Program-made: the position numbers and the translations under genes
Notes under the pieces: model-generated
The model's input: the letters and a program-made list of their open reading frames with translations, nothing else
Database searches by the model: none
What the model was told of the DNA's origin: nothing
DNA from: Scandinavium sp036495715
GTDB lineage: Bacteria; Pseudomonadota; Gammaproteobacteria; Enterobacterales; Enterobacteriaceae
Assembly: GCA_036495715.1 (NCBI GenBank)
Contig: DASXML010000062.1
Location: 3,012-67,011 of the forward strand
DNA: 64,000 bases
Direction of reading: 5' to 3'
In this document: one piece after another, positions 25,945 to 33,604 of the stretch
Numbering within the stretch: position 1 is the stretch's first letter
Layout of the letters: every line of letters starts with the position of its first letter

Positions 25945-26664
25945 TTAAGCCTGGGCCACGGTACGGCGCTGCCATGCGCGGTTTAGACGGGTTTCAGCCT
26001 TGATAAAGGCGCGGTTCGACAGCAGCGTCAGCAGCAAATAGCAGCCGCCACCAATCAGATAGAACAGGAAATAGTCACGCGTCGATCCCGCCGCTATCTG
26101 GCTGGCACGCATCAGTTCGACGATGCCAGTCACCGACACCAGCGCCGAATCTTTCAGGCTCATCTGCCAGACGTTCGACAACCCCGGCAAGGCGTAGCGG
26201 AAAATCTGCGGCAGCATCACGCGCTGAAGAATGCGCCAGCGCGGCATACCGATGGCCAATGCGGCCTCCACTTCGCCGGGTAAAAGCGCCAGACGCGCGG
26301 CGCGATACACCTCGGCCTGATACGACGCAGAAATCAGGCCAATCGCCAGCGCGCCAATCAGGAACGGCGGCACTTCGATAAAGCCGCTTGCGCCGAACAT
26401 CTGGCCTATCAGCGACACCAGACCGGAGCCGCCAAAATAAAACAGATAGATAATCAGCAGTTCAGGAATACCGCGAAACACCACGGAATAGGCCGAACCC
26501 AACAACCGTGCGGGCGCACGCGGTGACAGTTTGGCGGAGGCAATCACCCCACCGACTACCGCGCCGACCAGCAGCGCGGCAACCGACAGCAGCAGCGTGG
26601 TCAGCGTAGCGCTGAGGATCAGTCGTCCCCAGCCGTCTTCTCCCAGCCCCAGTAAATTCATCAT
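25945..26664 (-). CDS. Amino-acid ABC transporter permease (HisQ-like)
   Basis: A 239-residue inner-membrane permease of the HisQ/ArtQ group. It has FRGIPELLIIYLFYFG, the EAA-loop sequence EAALAIGMPRWRILQRVMLP and the conserved LKDSALVSVTG stretch before the last helices. It lies 12 bp after the binding-protein gene. GAGGG precedes the ATG at 26664. A second ATG directly follows and could equally be used. Confidence 0.9.
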   Translation of the reverse strand: MMNLLGLGEDGWGRLILSATLTTLLLSVAALLVGAVVGGVIASAKLSPRAPARLLGSAYSVVFRGIPELLIIYLFYFGGSGLVSLIGQMFGASGFIEVPPFLIGALAIGLISASYQAEVYRAARLALLPGEVEAALAIGMPRWRILQRVMLPQIFRYALPGLSNVWQMSLKDSALVSVTGIVELMRASQIAAGSTRDYFLFYLIGGGCYLLLTLLSNRAFIKAETRLNRAWQRRTVAQA

Positions 26665-26676
26665 CTTGACCCTCGC

Positions 26677-27522
26677 TTACGGCGTGACGTCGGCTTTGAA
26701 CCATTTCTCGCTCAGTTTTTTCACCGTGCCGTCCGCCAGCGCAGCCTTGATTGCGGTGTCGAGTTTGGCTTTCAGGTCGGCATCTGCCGGGCGCACGCCC
26801 ATCGCTTCGCCCTCGCCCCAAATCGGGCCAGCCAGTTGTGGGCCGCTGAACGTCAGGTTGCTGTTTTCCGGGCGGGAAAGCGTGGAGTTGGCGAAGGTGA
26901 TGTCGTCGAACACCGCGTCGATACGCTCAGACTGCAAATCAAGGATCGCATCTGCGGAATTGTTGTATTCACGAATGTCGGCGACATCTTTGAAGTATTT
27001 ATCGATGAACGGGGTATAAACCGTGCCGGAGGCGATGCCGATGGTTTTGCCTTTCAGCGCCGCTTTCAGAGGGGCAATCGCCGCCTGAATCTCTTTTTCG
27101 TCGTCATGCAGCTTGATAGCCGGTGCGGCGGGCAGCAGATTACCTTTCACAGTGATGAACGAGGCTGGCGTCGCGGCGTAAGGCACGGTGAAGCTGACCA
27201 CTTTTTTGCGGTCTGGCGTTATCACAATTGCATCCATGATCACGTCATATTTCCCGGCGTTTAGCCCGGCAATCATCCCATCCCAGTTCTGCACCACCAG
27301 CTTGCACTGGATGCCCATGCGCTGACACAGATTCTCCATCAGCTCTGGCTCAAAACCGCTCAGTTTGCCGCCCGGCAGCGTCAGGTTCCACGGTTCGTAT
27401 CCGCCTTCTGTCGCGATGGTTATCGACTTCCACTCTTTGGCATACGCGCTCCCGGCGCTCAACAGTAGCCCTGAAAGCAGAGTGGTCAGACAGATCCCGC
27501 GAAAAGTGGTGCGCTGCTTCAT
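26677..27522 (-). CDS. Periplasmic amino-acid-binding protein (HisJ/ArgT-like)
   Basis: A 281-residue solute-binding protein with a signal peptide (MKQRTTFRGICLTTLLSGLL, cut after AYA near residue 28). The ligand-binding Arg lies in VITPDRKK and the Asp in IDAVFDD, as expected for binding an alpha-amino carboxylate. EGGYEPWNL recalls arginine and opine binders, so the side-chain preference is open. CAGGAGA precedes the ATG at 27522. It is the first gene of the minus-strand operon that includes the MIO-less lyase, so its ligand may be that enzyme's substrate. Confidence 0.9.
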   Translation of the reverse strand: MKQRTTFRGICLTTLLSGLLLSAGSAYAKEWKSITIATEGGYEPWNLTLPGGKLSGFEPELMENLCQRMGIQCKLVVQNWDGMIAGLNAGKYDVIMDAIVITPDRKKVVSFTVPYAATPASFITVKGNLLPAAPAIKLHDDEKEIQAAIAPLKAALKGKTIGIASGTVYTPFIDKYFKDVADIREYNNSADAILDLQSERIDAVFDDITFANSTLSRPENSNLTFSGPQLAGPIWGEGEAMGVRPADADLKAKLDTAIKAALADGTVKKLSEKWFKADVTP

Positions 27523-27587
27523 GATGATTCTCCTGATTTCATTAGCGTGTTTCATGCTGTGTGGCATGGCGAGCAACAAATGACAGA

Positions 27588-27603
27588 ACATGTATATACA
27601 ACC
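27588..27603 (-). promoter_or_regulatory. HutC-like operator upstream of the ABC-lyase operon
   Basis: A perfect 10-bp palindrome TGTATATACA (27591-27600) within ACATGTATATACAACC. Read on the minus strand it gives GTTGTATATACATG, close to the Pseudomonas HutC target type TTGTATGTACAAG. It is 66 bp before the binding-protein ATG and 132 bp before hutD, so one site could serve both directions. Confidence 0.5.
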
Positions 27604-27731
27604 ATTGACTTTGCATCACACTCGTCGAATGATGGATTTGTGAGCCACGTTGTAAATAATTTGTAATCAAAATGAATCGCAAATGTGGCATTAGAGCAGT
27701 TTGATGTGCAGAAAACCAGGGAGCAAGTACC

Positions 27732-28274
27732 ATGATTACGGCCTTTCAGATAAACACGCTGCCGGTGACTCGCTGGAAAAACGGCGGCGGGGAAACCCGT
27801 GAAATTGTCAGTCATCCTTCGCCGGATGCGCCTTTCTTGTGGCGGGCCAGCATCGCCACGCTCAGCGCCGACGGCCCTTTCTCGCTGTTTCCCGGCGTAG
27901 ATCGGGTGATTATGTTGCTGGAGGGTGCGCCGCTGTGGTTACGCGGCGGTGAAATCAATCATCATCTGAAACCGTGGCAGCCCTGGGCATTTGCCGGGGA
28001 ATGGCCGCTGACATCTGAAGGGATTACGCGGGCGGGACTGGATTTCAACATTATGATCCAGCGCGACCGCGCGACAGCCCGCGTCAATGTGGTGACGACG
28101 GAATGCGCTGCTGACGAAAACGGCGTGGCGTATGTGCTACAAGGTGTCTGGAAAATGGCCGGTGAACGCTATGAAGCGGGCAGCGGGATCCATTGGCAAG
28201 ATGAACGTGCGGGTGCGCTGCTGCCGCTCACCGACGATGCCACGCTGTTACTGGCCGAAATCACGATTATCTAA
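27732..28274 (+). CDS. hutD: HutD/Ves-family cupin
   Basis: A 180-residue double-stranded beta-helix (cupin) protein of the HutD family. Marks are LPVTRWKNGGGETREI at the start, FLWRASIATLSADGPFS (in part) and LDFNIMIQR. In Pseudomonas fluorescens HutD modulates hut expression, possibly by binding urocanate or a product and limiting the response. GGAG stands 10 bp before the ATG. It is divergent from the ABC-lyase operon and 169 bp before hutU. Confidence 0.88.
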   Translation: MITAFQINTLPVTRWKNGGGETREIVSHPSPDAPFLWRASIATLSADGPFSLFPGVDRVIMLLEGAPLWLRGGEINHHLKPWQPWAFAGEWPLTSEGITRAGLDFNIMIQRDRATARVNVVTTECAADENGVAYVLQGVWKMAGERYEAGSGIHWQDERAGALLPLTDDATLLLAEITII

Positions 28275-28336
28275 TCATCTGTTTTCATTGATTTTTCAAA
28301 TCTTAACTGTGATCGGGTCATCAATCTTAATTGAGT

Positions 28337-28358
28337 TGTATAGACAGGAATGTACATT
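28337..28358 (+). promoter_or_regulatory. HutC-like operator upstream of hutU
   Basis: GTTGTATAGACAG (28335-28347) repeats the pattern of the site at 27591-27600, with TGTATAGACA at its core. It is followed by a second palindrome AATGTACATT (28349-28358). Both lie about 100 bp before the hutU ATG, suggesting separate control of hutU by the same regulator. Confidence 0.45.
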
Positions 28359-28443
28359 ATGGCTTTTATTGTTACATATTCATAACAAACGCCGCAGCGT
28401 TTGTCCGATAACCGACACGACTCTGAATCAGGAAGGAATGACC

Positions 28444-30123
28444 ATGCCTCAGACCACCGCCCTCTCCCGTACGGTACGCGCGCCTCATGGCGATAAACTC
28501 CACTGCGCCAACTGGCTGATTGAAGCCGCCTACCGCATGATCCAGAACAACCTCGACCCGGACGTGGCCGAGCGTCCGGAAGATTTGGTGGTGTACGGTG
28601 GCATCGGCAAAGCGGCGCGTAACTGGGAATGCTTCGAACAGATCCTGCGCTCGCTGGAGTGTTTGCAGCCGGAAGAAACGCTTGTTATCCAGTCCGGTAA
28701 ACCGGTGGCGGTGTTTCGCACCCACGCCGATGCACCGCGCGTGTTGCTGGCAAACTCTAATCTCGTGCCGCACTGGGCGAACTGGGATCACTTCCACGAA
28801 CTCGATAAAGCCGGGCTGATGATGTACGGTCAGATGACCGCCGGTTCGTGGATTTACATCGGTGCGCAGGGCATCGTGCAAGGCACGTTTGAAACCTTTG
28901 CCGAAGCGGGTCGTCAGCATTACAACGGTGACCTCAGCGGCAAATGGATCCTGACCGCAGGCCTCGGCGGAATGGGCGGTGCACAACCGCTGGCGGGCGT
29001 GCTGGCGGGTGCGTCGGTGCTGGCTATTGAGTGTCAGGAATCGCGTATTGATTTCCGGATCCGCACCCGTTATGTCGATTACAAAGCAACGAACCTAGAC
29101 CAGGCGCTGGCGCTGATTGCCGATGCCACAGCGAAGAAAAAAGCGATTTCCGTCGGCCTGCTCGGTAATGCGGCTGAGATTCTGCCGGAGCTGGTGAAGC
29201 GCGCCAACGCAGGTGGAATGCGCCCGGATATCGTTACCGATCAGACGTCGGCCCATGACCCAATCAACGGCTATTTACCGGCAGGCTGGAGCGTCAACCG
29301 CTGGCTGGACGAACGTGAAACGCAGCCTAAAGCGGTCGAAAAAGCCGCGCGCGCCTCGATGGCGGTACACGTGCAGGCGATGCTCGATTTCCATCACATG
29401 GGCGTGCCCACCGTCGATTACGGCAACAACATTCGCCAGGTGGCGCTGGATGAAGGCGTTAAAAATGCCTTTGATTTCCCAGGCTTCGTGCCGGCTTACA
29501 TTCGCCCGCTGTTCTGCGAAGGCAAAGGTCCGTTCCGCTGGGTGGCACTGTCGGGTGATGAAGAAGACATTCGCAAAACCGACGCCAAACTGAAAGAACT
29601 GTTCCCGGACAACACTCACCTGCACCGCTGGCTCGATATGGCGCAAGAGCGTATTGCCTTCCAGGGCTTACCGGCACGTATCTGCTGGCTGGGCCTCGGC
29701 GAGCGCCATCTGGCGGGTCTGGCGTTCAACGAAATGGTGCGTAACGGCGAACTGAAAGCGCCGATTGTGATTGGGCGTGATCATCTCGACTGCGGTTCGG
29801 TGGCCTCACCCAACCGTGAAACCGAATCGATGAAAGACGGCTCTGATGCGGTGTCCGATTGGCCATTGCTGAACGCCCTGCTCAACACCGCAGGCGGTGC
29901 GACCTGGGTGAGTTTGCATCACGGCGGCGGCGTTGGTATGGGCTTCTCCCAGCATTCCGGGGTGGTGATTGTCTGCGATGGCACGCCGGAAGCCGATAAA
30001 CGTCTGGCACGCGTCCTGTGGAACGATCCGGCAACCGGCGTTATGCGTCACGCCGATGCGGGCTATGAACAAGCCGTAGAATGCGCGAAGAAACATGAAT
30101 TGAATTTGCCGATGATTCGTTAA
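28444..30123 (+). CDS. hutU: Urocanate hydratase (urocanase) or close paralogue
   Basis: A 559-residue protein of the normal urocanase length, which uses tightly bound NAD+ to hydrate urocanate to imidazolone propionate. Near-invariant stretches are PHWANWDHF, YGQMTAGSWIYIG, TAGLGGMGGAQP, DQTSAHDP and the LPARICW Cys. Two segments differ from the enteric and Pseudomonas urocanases recalled: GERHLAGLAF for GERQKLGLAF and DHLDCGSV for DHLDSGSV. GGAAGGA is 6 bp before the ATG at 28444. Because its neighbour is an unusual lyase, a modified urocanate such as thiourocanate is a possible substrate. Confidence 0.9.
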   Translation: MPQTTALSRTVRAPHGDKLHCANWLIEAAYRMIQNNLDPDVAERPEDLVVYGGIGKAARNWECFEQILRSLECLQPEETLVIQSGKPVAVFRTHADAPRVLLANSNLVPHWANWDHFHELDKAGLMMYGQMTAGSWIYIGAQGIVQGTFETFAEAGRQHYNGDLSGKWILTAGLGGMGGAQPLAGVLAGASVLAIECQESRIDFRIRTRYVDYKATNLDQALALIADATAKKKAISVGLLGNAAEILPELVKRANAGGMRPDIVTDQTSAHDPINGYLPAGWSVNRWLDERETQPKAVEKAARASMAVHVQAMLDFHHMGVPTVDYGNNIRQVALDEGVKNAFDFPGFVPAYIRPLFCEGKGPFRWVALSGDEEDIRKTDAKLKELFPDNTHLHRWLDMAQERIAFQGLPARICWLGLGERHLAGLAFNEMVRNGELKAPIVIGRDHLDCGSVASPNRETESMKDGSDAVSDWPLLNALLNTAGGATWVSLHHGGGVGMGFSQHSGVVIVCDGTPEADKRLARVLWNDPATGVMRHADAGYEQAVECAKKHELNLPMIR

Positions 30124-30144
30124 GCTCAGCGACGTTTCAATAAT

Positions 30145-30178
30145 AATCGGGGTCAGGTTACTGGCTCCGATTTTTTAT
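30145..30178 (+). terminator. Terminator after hutU
   Basis: An imperfect hairpin AATCGG...CCGATT with inner CAG/CTG pairs, closed by a T6 run at 30171-30176. It separates hutU from the effector-like pair. Confidence 0.75.
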
Positions 30179-30343
30179 ATCCATCCAGTACATGCACGAC
30201 TATTTTTCCACTTTATGGCTGCGTAGTTTTCGATTGAAAAAATAGATAGTGGTTAGTATCAGGCAATCATAAATTACATTCTCTCAATTGTTACCGGCGT
30301 AATATTTCCATCTCATTCGTTTATTTAACAAGCTGATGCAAAA

Positions 30344-30706
30344 ATGTCGTGGAATAAACATAACGCCGTATCCTACGCGCGGAGTCACGCAGGAGCGGGG
30401 AGTCAGGGCCGATGCGCTCACTTTGTTAGCAATGCGATTCGGCATGGTGGCGTAAAAATCTCCAACACCCGAGAAGCGAAAGATATGGGCTATAACTTGA
30501 GTGCAGCGGGCTTTAAGGAAGTGCATGACAATCCCAAGGAAGGAGATATCGCCGTTATACAGCCCATCCCTGGGCATCCGTCCGGACATACATGCATCTA
30601 TAACGGCGCCGGGATATGGTATTCAGACTTTGTTCAGCGCACGATGTACCCCGGGCTTGGTTACAGAAAAATTCACCCGGCATTTAAAATTTACAGGCAT
30701 TACTGA
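30344..30706 (+). CDS. CHAP/NlpC-type peptidoglycan hydrolase, probable antibacterial effector
   Basis: A 120-residue protein without signal peptide or membrane segment. Its fold reads as a cysteine peptidase/amidase of the CHAP-NlpC/P60 group: the nucleophile Cys in QGRCAHFVSNAI (residue 25) and the partner His in HPSGHTCIYNG (about residue 84). The start MSWNKHNAVSYARSHAG is typical of type VI amidase effectors as I recall. The stop overlaps the next start (TGATG-type junction). No vgrG, hcp or other secretion gene is nearby, so it is an orphan. An AT-rich 165-bp leader precedes it. Confidence 0.7.
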   Translation: MSWNKHNAVSYARSHAGAGSQGRCAHFVSNAIRHGGVKISNTREAKDMGYNLSAAGFKEVHDNPKEGDIAVIQPIPGHPSGHTCIYNGAGIWYSDFVQRTMYPGLGYRKIHPAFKIYRHY

Positions 30707-31165
30707 ATGAATAAGTTAAATGCAGCATTCATGCTCCTCATATCCAGTACAGCCAGTACAGCCAGTACTGCACCTCAGTCCGCCCTTGAGTTCAATAAAT
30801 GGTATCTTGAGAAATTTCAGAACACCGATGAATATACGGTTGGCAGCAAAGCGATTGAAAAGTTTGTTATGGCTGACACACTTAAAATCCTACGAAAAAA
30901 TGATGCAGACACTTGGGCGTACGAGAAAAAAACGGGCGATATGCCCGATTTTGCTTACGATGCAGATTACTTCACAAAAACGCAGGACATCTCAGAAGAC
31001 TGGCCCAGTAACATTACTCTGGTCAGTGAGCTTAAAGACCCGATTTGCTACAACGTTTATCTTGCATTCGGCAAGGATAAAAAACACATCCTGGCTGATT
31101 GCATGGTAAAGGACGGCAACACATGGAAGGTACGAAGCGTGACGAAGATTTCTGACGACCAGTGA
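30707..31165 (+). CDS. Exported DUF3828-like protein, probable immunity protein
   Basis: A 152-residue protein with a signal peptide (MNKLNAAFMLLISSTASTAS, cut near STA-PQ). The mature part, with WYLEKFQN, KFVMADTLKIL, DYFTKTQDI and a final beta-hairpin GNTWKVRSVTKI, resembles DUF3828/YbjP-like domains seen in periplasmic inhibitors. It is translationally coupled to the CHAP hydrolase gene and exported to the place where a murein amidase would act, the arrangement of effector and immunity pairs. Its base composition is more AT-rich than its neighbours, suggesting transfer. Confidence 0.65.
   Translation: MNKLNAAFMLLISSTASTASTAPQSALEFNKWYLEKFQNTDEYTVGSKAIEKFVMADTLKILRKNDADTWAYEKKTGDMPDFAYDADYFTKTQDISEDWPSNITLVSELKDPICYNVYLAFGKDKKHILADCMVKDGNTWKVRSVTKISDDQ
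30744..30770 (+). repeat. Three 9-bp tandem repeats in the signal peptide
   Basis: Units CCAGTACAG at 30744-30752 and 30753-30761, then CCAGTACTG at 30762-30770. They encode repeating Ser-Thr-Ala at the signal peptide end. The unit is a multiple of three, so copy changes would alter length without frameshift. Confidence 0.8.
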
Positions 31166-31170
31166 GCAAA

Positions 31171-31198
31171 AGAAAAAACGCCACCCGGCGGGTGGCGT
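31171..31198 (-). terminator. Terminator of dbpA, possibly bidirectional
   Basis: A perfect 9-bp stem ACGCCACCC/GGGTGGCGT with loop GGC. On the minus strand it is followed by a T6 run (31173-31178 read in reverse). Confidence 0.85.
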
Positions 31199-31216
31199 CT
31201 GACATTCTGGCAACGC

Positions 31217-32596
31217 TTATTTCAGCAAACGAACTTTTACCGATTTGCCTTTGATTTTACCCTGCTGCAGCTGCTTCCAGGCATGACGGGCAACGCTCTG
31301 TTTCACCGCCACAAAAGCATGGATCGGATGAATATCGATTTTGCCGATGTCTGCGCCGTCGAGGCCCATATCGCCGGTTAACGCACCGAGAATATCACCC
31401 GGACGCATTTTGGCTTTTTTACCGCCGTCGATGCACAGCGTCGCCATCGTCGCTTCCAGCGGCGTGATGGTGATGCTGGTCGGCGCCTGCTGCCAATGCA
31501 CTTTCATGTTCAGCATCTCTTCGAGTGCCGCGGCACGCTGGCCTTCATCCGGCGCGCAGAAGCTGATCGCCAGCCCGCTCTGTCCGGCACGGGCGGTACG
31601 GCCGATGCGGTGGACGTGTACTTCCGGGTCCCACGCCAGTTCGAAGTTGATAACCATCTCCAGCGCTTTGATATCCAGACCACGCGCGGCAACGTCAGTT
31701 GCCACCAGCACTCGGCTGCTGCCATTGGCAAAACGCACCAGCGTCTGGTCGCGGTCGCGCTGTTCCATGTCGCCATGCAACGCCAGCACACTCTGGTTGC
31801 TTTCGCTCAGCGCGTCGCACACCGCCTGACAGTCTTTTTTGGTGTTACAGAACACCACGCAGGACGCAGGTTGATGCTTGCTCAGTAGTTTTTGCAGCAG
31901 GGTGATTTTGCCGTTGCGCGAGGTTTCATAAAATTGTTGTTCAACCGCAGGCAGTTCATCAACGGTGTCGATTTCTACCGTCACCGGCTCGCGCTGAATA
32001 CGGGTGCTGATCGCGGCAATTGCTTTCGGCCAGGTGGCGGAGAACAGCAGCGTCTGGCGATTTTCCGGTGCGTGGCGGATAACTTCGTCAATCGCGTCGG
32101 CAAAGCCCATATCCAGCATCCGGTCGGCTTCGTCGAGCACCAGTGTTTGCAGCGCATCAAGCTTCACGGTTTCTTTATTGAGGTGATCGAGCAGACGGCC
32201 CGGCGTCGCCACGATGATGTGCGGCGCGTGGATCAGTGAGTCGCGCTGAATGCTGAACGGCAGGCCGCCACAAAGCGTAAGCACCTTAATATTTGGCATG
32301 TAGCGCGCCAGGCGACGCAGCTCTTTCGCCACCTGATCCGCCAACTCACGCGTCGGGCATAACACCAGCGACTGAGTGATAAACTGGCTGGCATCAATGT
32401 GTTGCAGCAGACCCAGTCCAAACGCGGCGGTTTTTCCGCTGCCGGTTTTTGCCTGAGCGCGGACATCTTTCCCCGCAAGAATGGCCGGTAACGCCGCCGC
32501 CTGTACCGGGGTCATGGTCAGATAGCCCAGTTCGTTAAGGTTTTCGAGTTGTTCTGCAGGCAGCGCGTTCAGTTCAGCAAAAGAGGTCACGGTCAT
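31217..32596 (-). CDS. dbpA: ATP-dependent RNA helicase DbpA
   Basis: A 459-residue DEAD-box helicase that remodels 23S rRNA around hairpin 92 during 50S assembly. Motifs in order: Q motif near YLTMTPVQ, I AKTGSGKT, Ia PTRELADQ, Ib TPGRLLDH, II DEADRMLDMGF, III SAT, V VATDVAARGLD, VI HRIGRTARAG. The last 75 residues are the DbpA RNA-binding domain (KAKMRPGDILGALTG). The start at 32596 matches the E. coli N-terminus; the frame upstream is open but lacks a ribosome site. Confidence 0.95.
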   Translation of the reverse strand: MTVTSFAELNALPAEQLENLNELGYLTMTPVQAAALPAILAGKDVRAQAKTGSGKTAAFGLGLLQHIDASQFITQSLVLCPTRELADQVAKELRRLARYMPNIKVLTLCGGLPFSIQRDSLIHAPHIIVATPGRLLDHLNKETVKLDALQTLVLDEADRMLDMGFADAIDEVIRHAPENRQTLLFSATWPKAIAAISTRIQREPVTVEIDTVDELPAVEQQFYETSRNGKITLLQKLLSKHQPASCVVFCNTKKDCQAVCDALSESNQSVLALHGDMEQRDRDQTLVRFANGSSRVLVATDVAARGLDIKALEMVINFELAWDPEVHVHRIGRTARAGQSGLAISFCAPDEGQRAAALEEMLNMKVHWQQAPTSITITPLEATMATLCIDGGKKAKMRPGDILGALTGDMGLDGADIGKIDIHPIHAFVAVKQSVARHAWKQLQQGKIKGKSVKVRLLK

Positions 32597-32722
32597 TATT
32601 CCGGTAAAGATATCGACATTCGACAGCGACGTGGTCGCGGCGATCAAGAAGGGCGTCATCATACCATTGACGCCTTCTTCCTGATGCGTGTTTTTTGCAG
32701 GGCACTTTTCGCGCGCTAAACG

Positions 32723-33604
32723 CTAATCCGCCTTAAACAACGGTACCGTCGCGCCGGTGATGTAACGGCGGCGCAGCCATGACGACAGCGCGTCCATGGT
32801 CATGACCACCGCAACCAACAACAAAGTGATAAACATCACCACGTCCCAGTTCCACAGACGCATGTTTTCAGCATAAATCAGGCCGATACCGCCCGCCCCG
32901 ACAAAGCCCAACACCGCAGCCGACCGGGTGTTGGATTCCAGCTGATACAGGCTTAACGCCAGGAACGTCGGGAAGGATTGCGTGAAAATCCCGAAACGAT
33001 GCTTTTGCAGACCGTTGGCCCCCACCGCCGTCAGACCACGGCCCGGAGAACGCTCCACCGCTTCATGTCCTTCGGCGTATAAACGCCCGAGTAATCCAGT
33101 GTCCTGCATGATGATCGCCAGCACCCCGGCAAGCGGTCCTAGGCCCACCGCACGGACAAAAATCAGCCCCCAGATGGCCATATCGATTCCGCGTAGCACA
33201 TCAAACAGGCGACGCATGAACATGGCGACAAAACGCGTCACCGGGCCACGCATGACGTTTCGCGCCGCGAGGAACGACAGCAATAGGGCAATCACCGTCG
33301 CGGTAAGGGTGCCGGAAAAAACGATCGCCAGCGTGATGCCAATCTGGCTGAAATAGTAGCCGAACGGCCAGTTGACGAAATCATGCCAGACAAACATGCG
33401 GAAAAAGTAACGTCCGAGCTGCGTCATCCCGGTACTGAGCTGTTCGTAGCTGATACCAAACTGAATGAAGAACCAGACGTAATACAGTCCCACCGCCAGA
33501 GCCAGTAACGCCAGATTGCGCAGATAGCGCCGCTGTGCGCGAAACAGCGCCGGGTGTGCTTCGCGAGAGTGTTCGGTGTCGGTCATCGCTTGCCAGTGTT
33601 TCAT
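32723..33604 (-). CDS. phnE: Phosphonate-type ABC transporter permease, second subunit
   Basis: A 293-residue permease with five or six helices, PhnE family. The ATPase-contact loop is GHEAVERSPGRGLTAVGANGLQ (in part: SPGRGLTAVGANGLQK). The later VGAGGIGLIYAENMRL is typical of PhnE. Its start overlaps the stop of the other phnE copy as ATGA, so two permeases probably form a heterodimer. It is the last gene of the phnCDEE operon. No C-P lyase or phosphonatase gene follows. Confidence 0.88.
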   Translation of the reverse strand: MKHWQAMTDTEHSREAHPALFRAQRRYLRNLALLALAVGLYYVWFFIQFGISYEQLSTGMTQLGRYFFRMFVWHDFVNWPFGYYFSQIGITLAIVFSGTLTATVIALLLSFLAARNVMRGPVTRFVAMFMRRLFDVLRGIDMAIWGLIFVRAVGLGPLAGVLAIIMQDTGLLGRLYAEGHEAVERSPGRGLTAVGANGLQKHRFGIFTQSFPTFLALSLYQLESNTRSAAVLGFVGAGGIGLIYAENMRLWNWDVVMFITLLLVAVVMTMDALSSWLRRRYITGATVPLFKAD

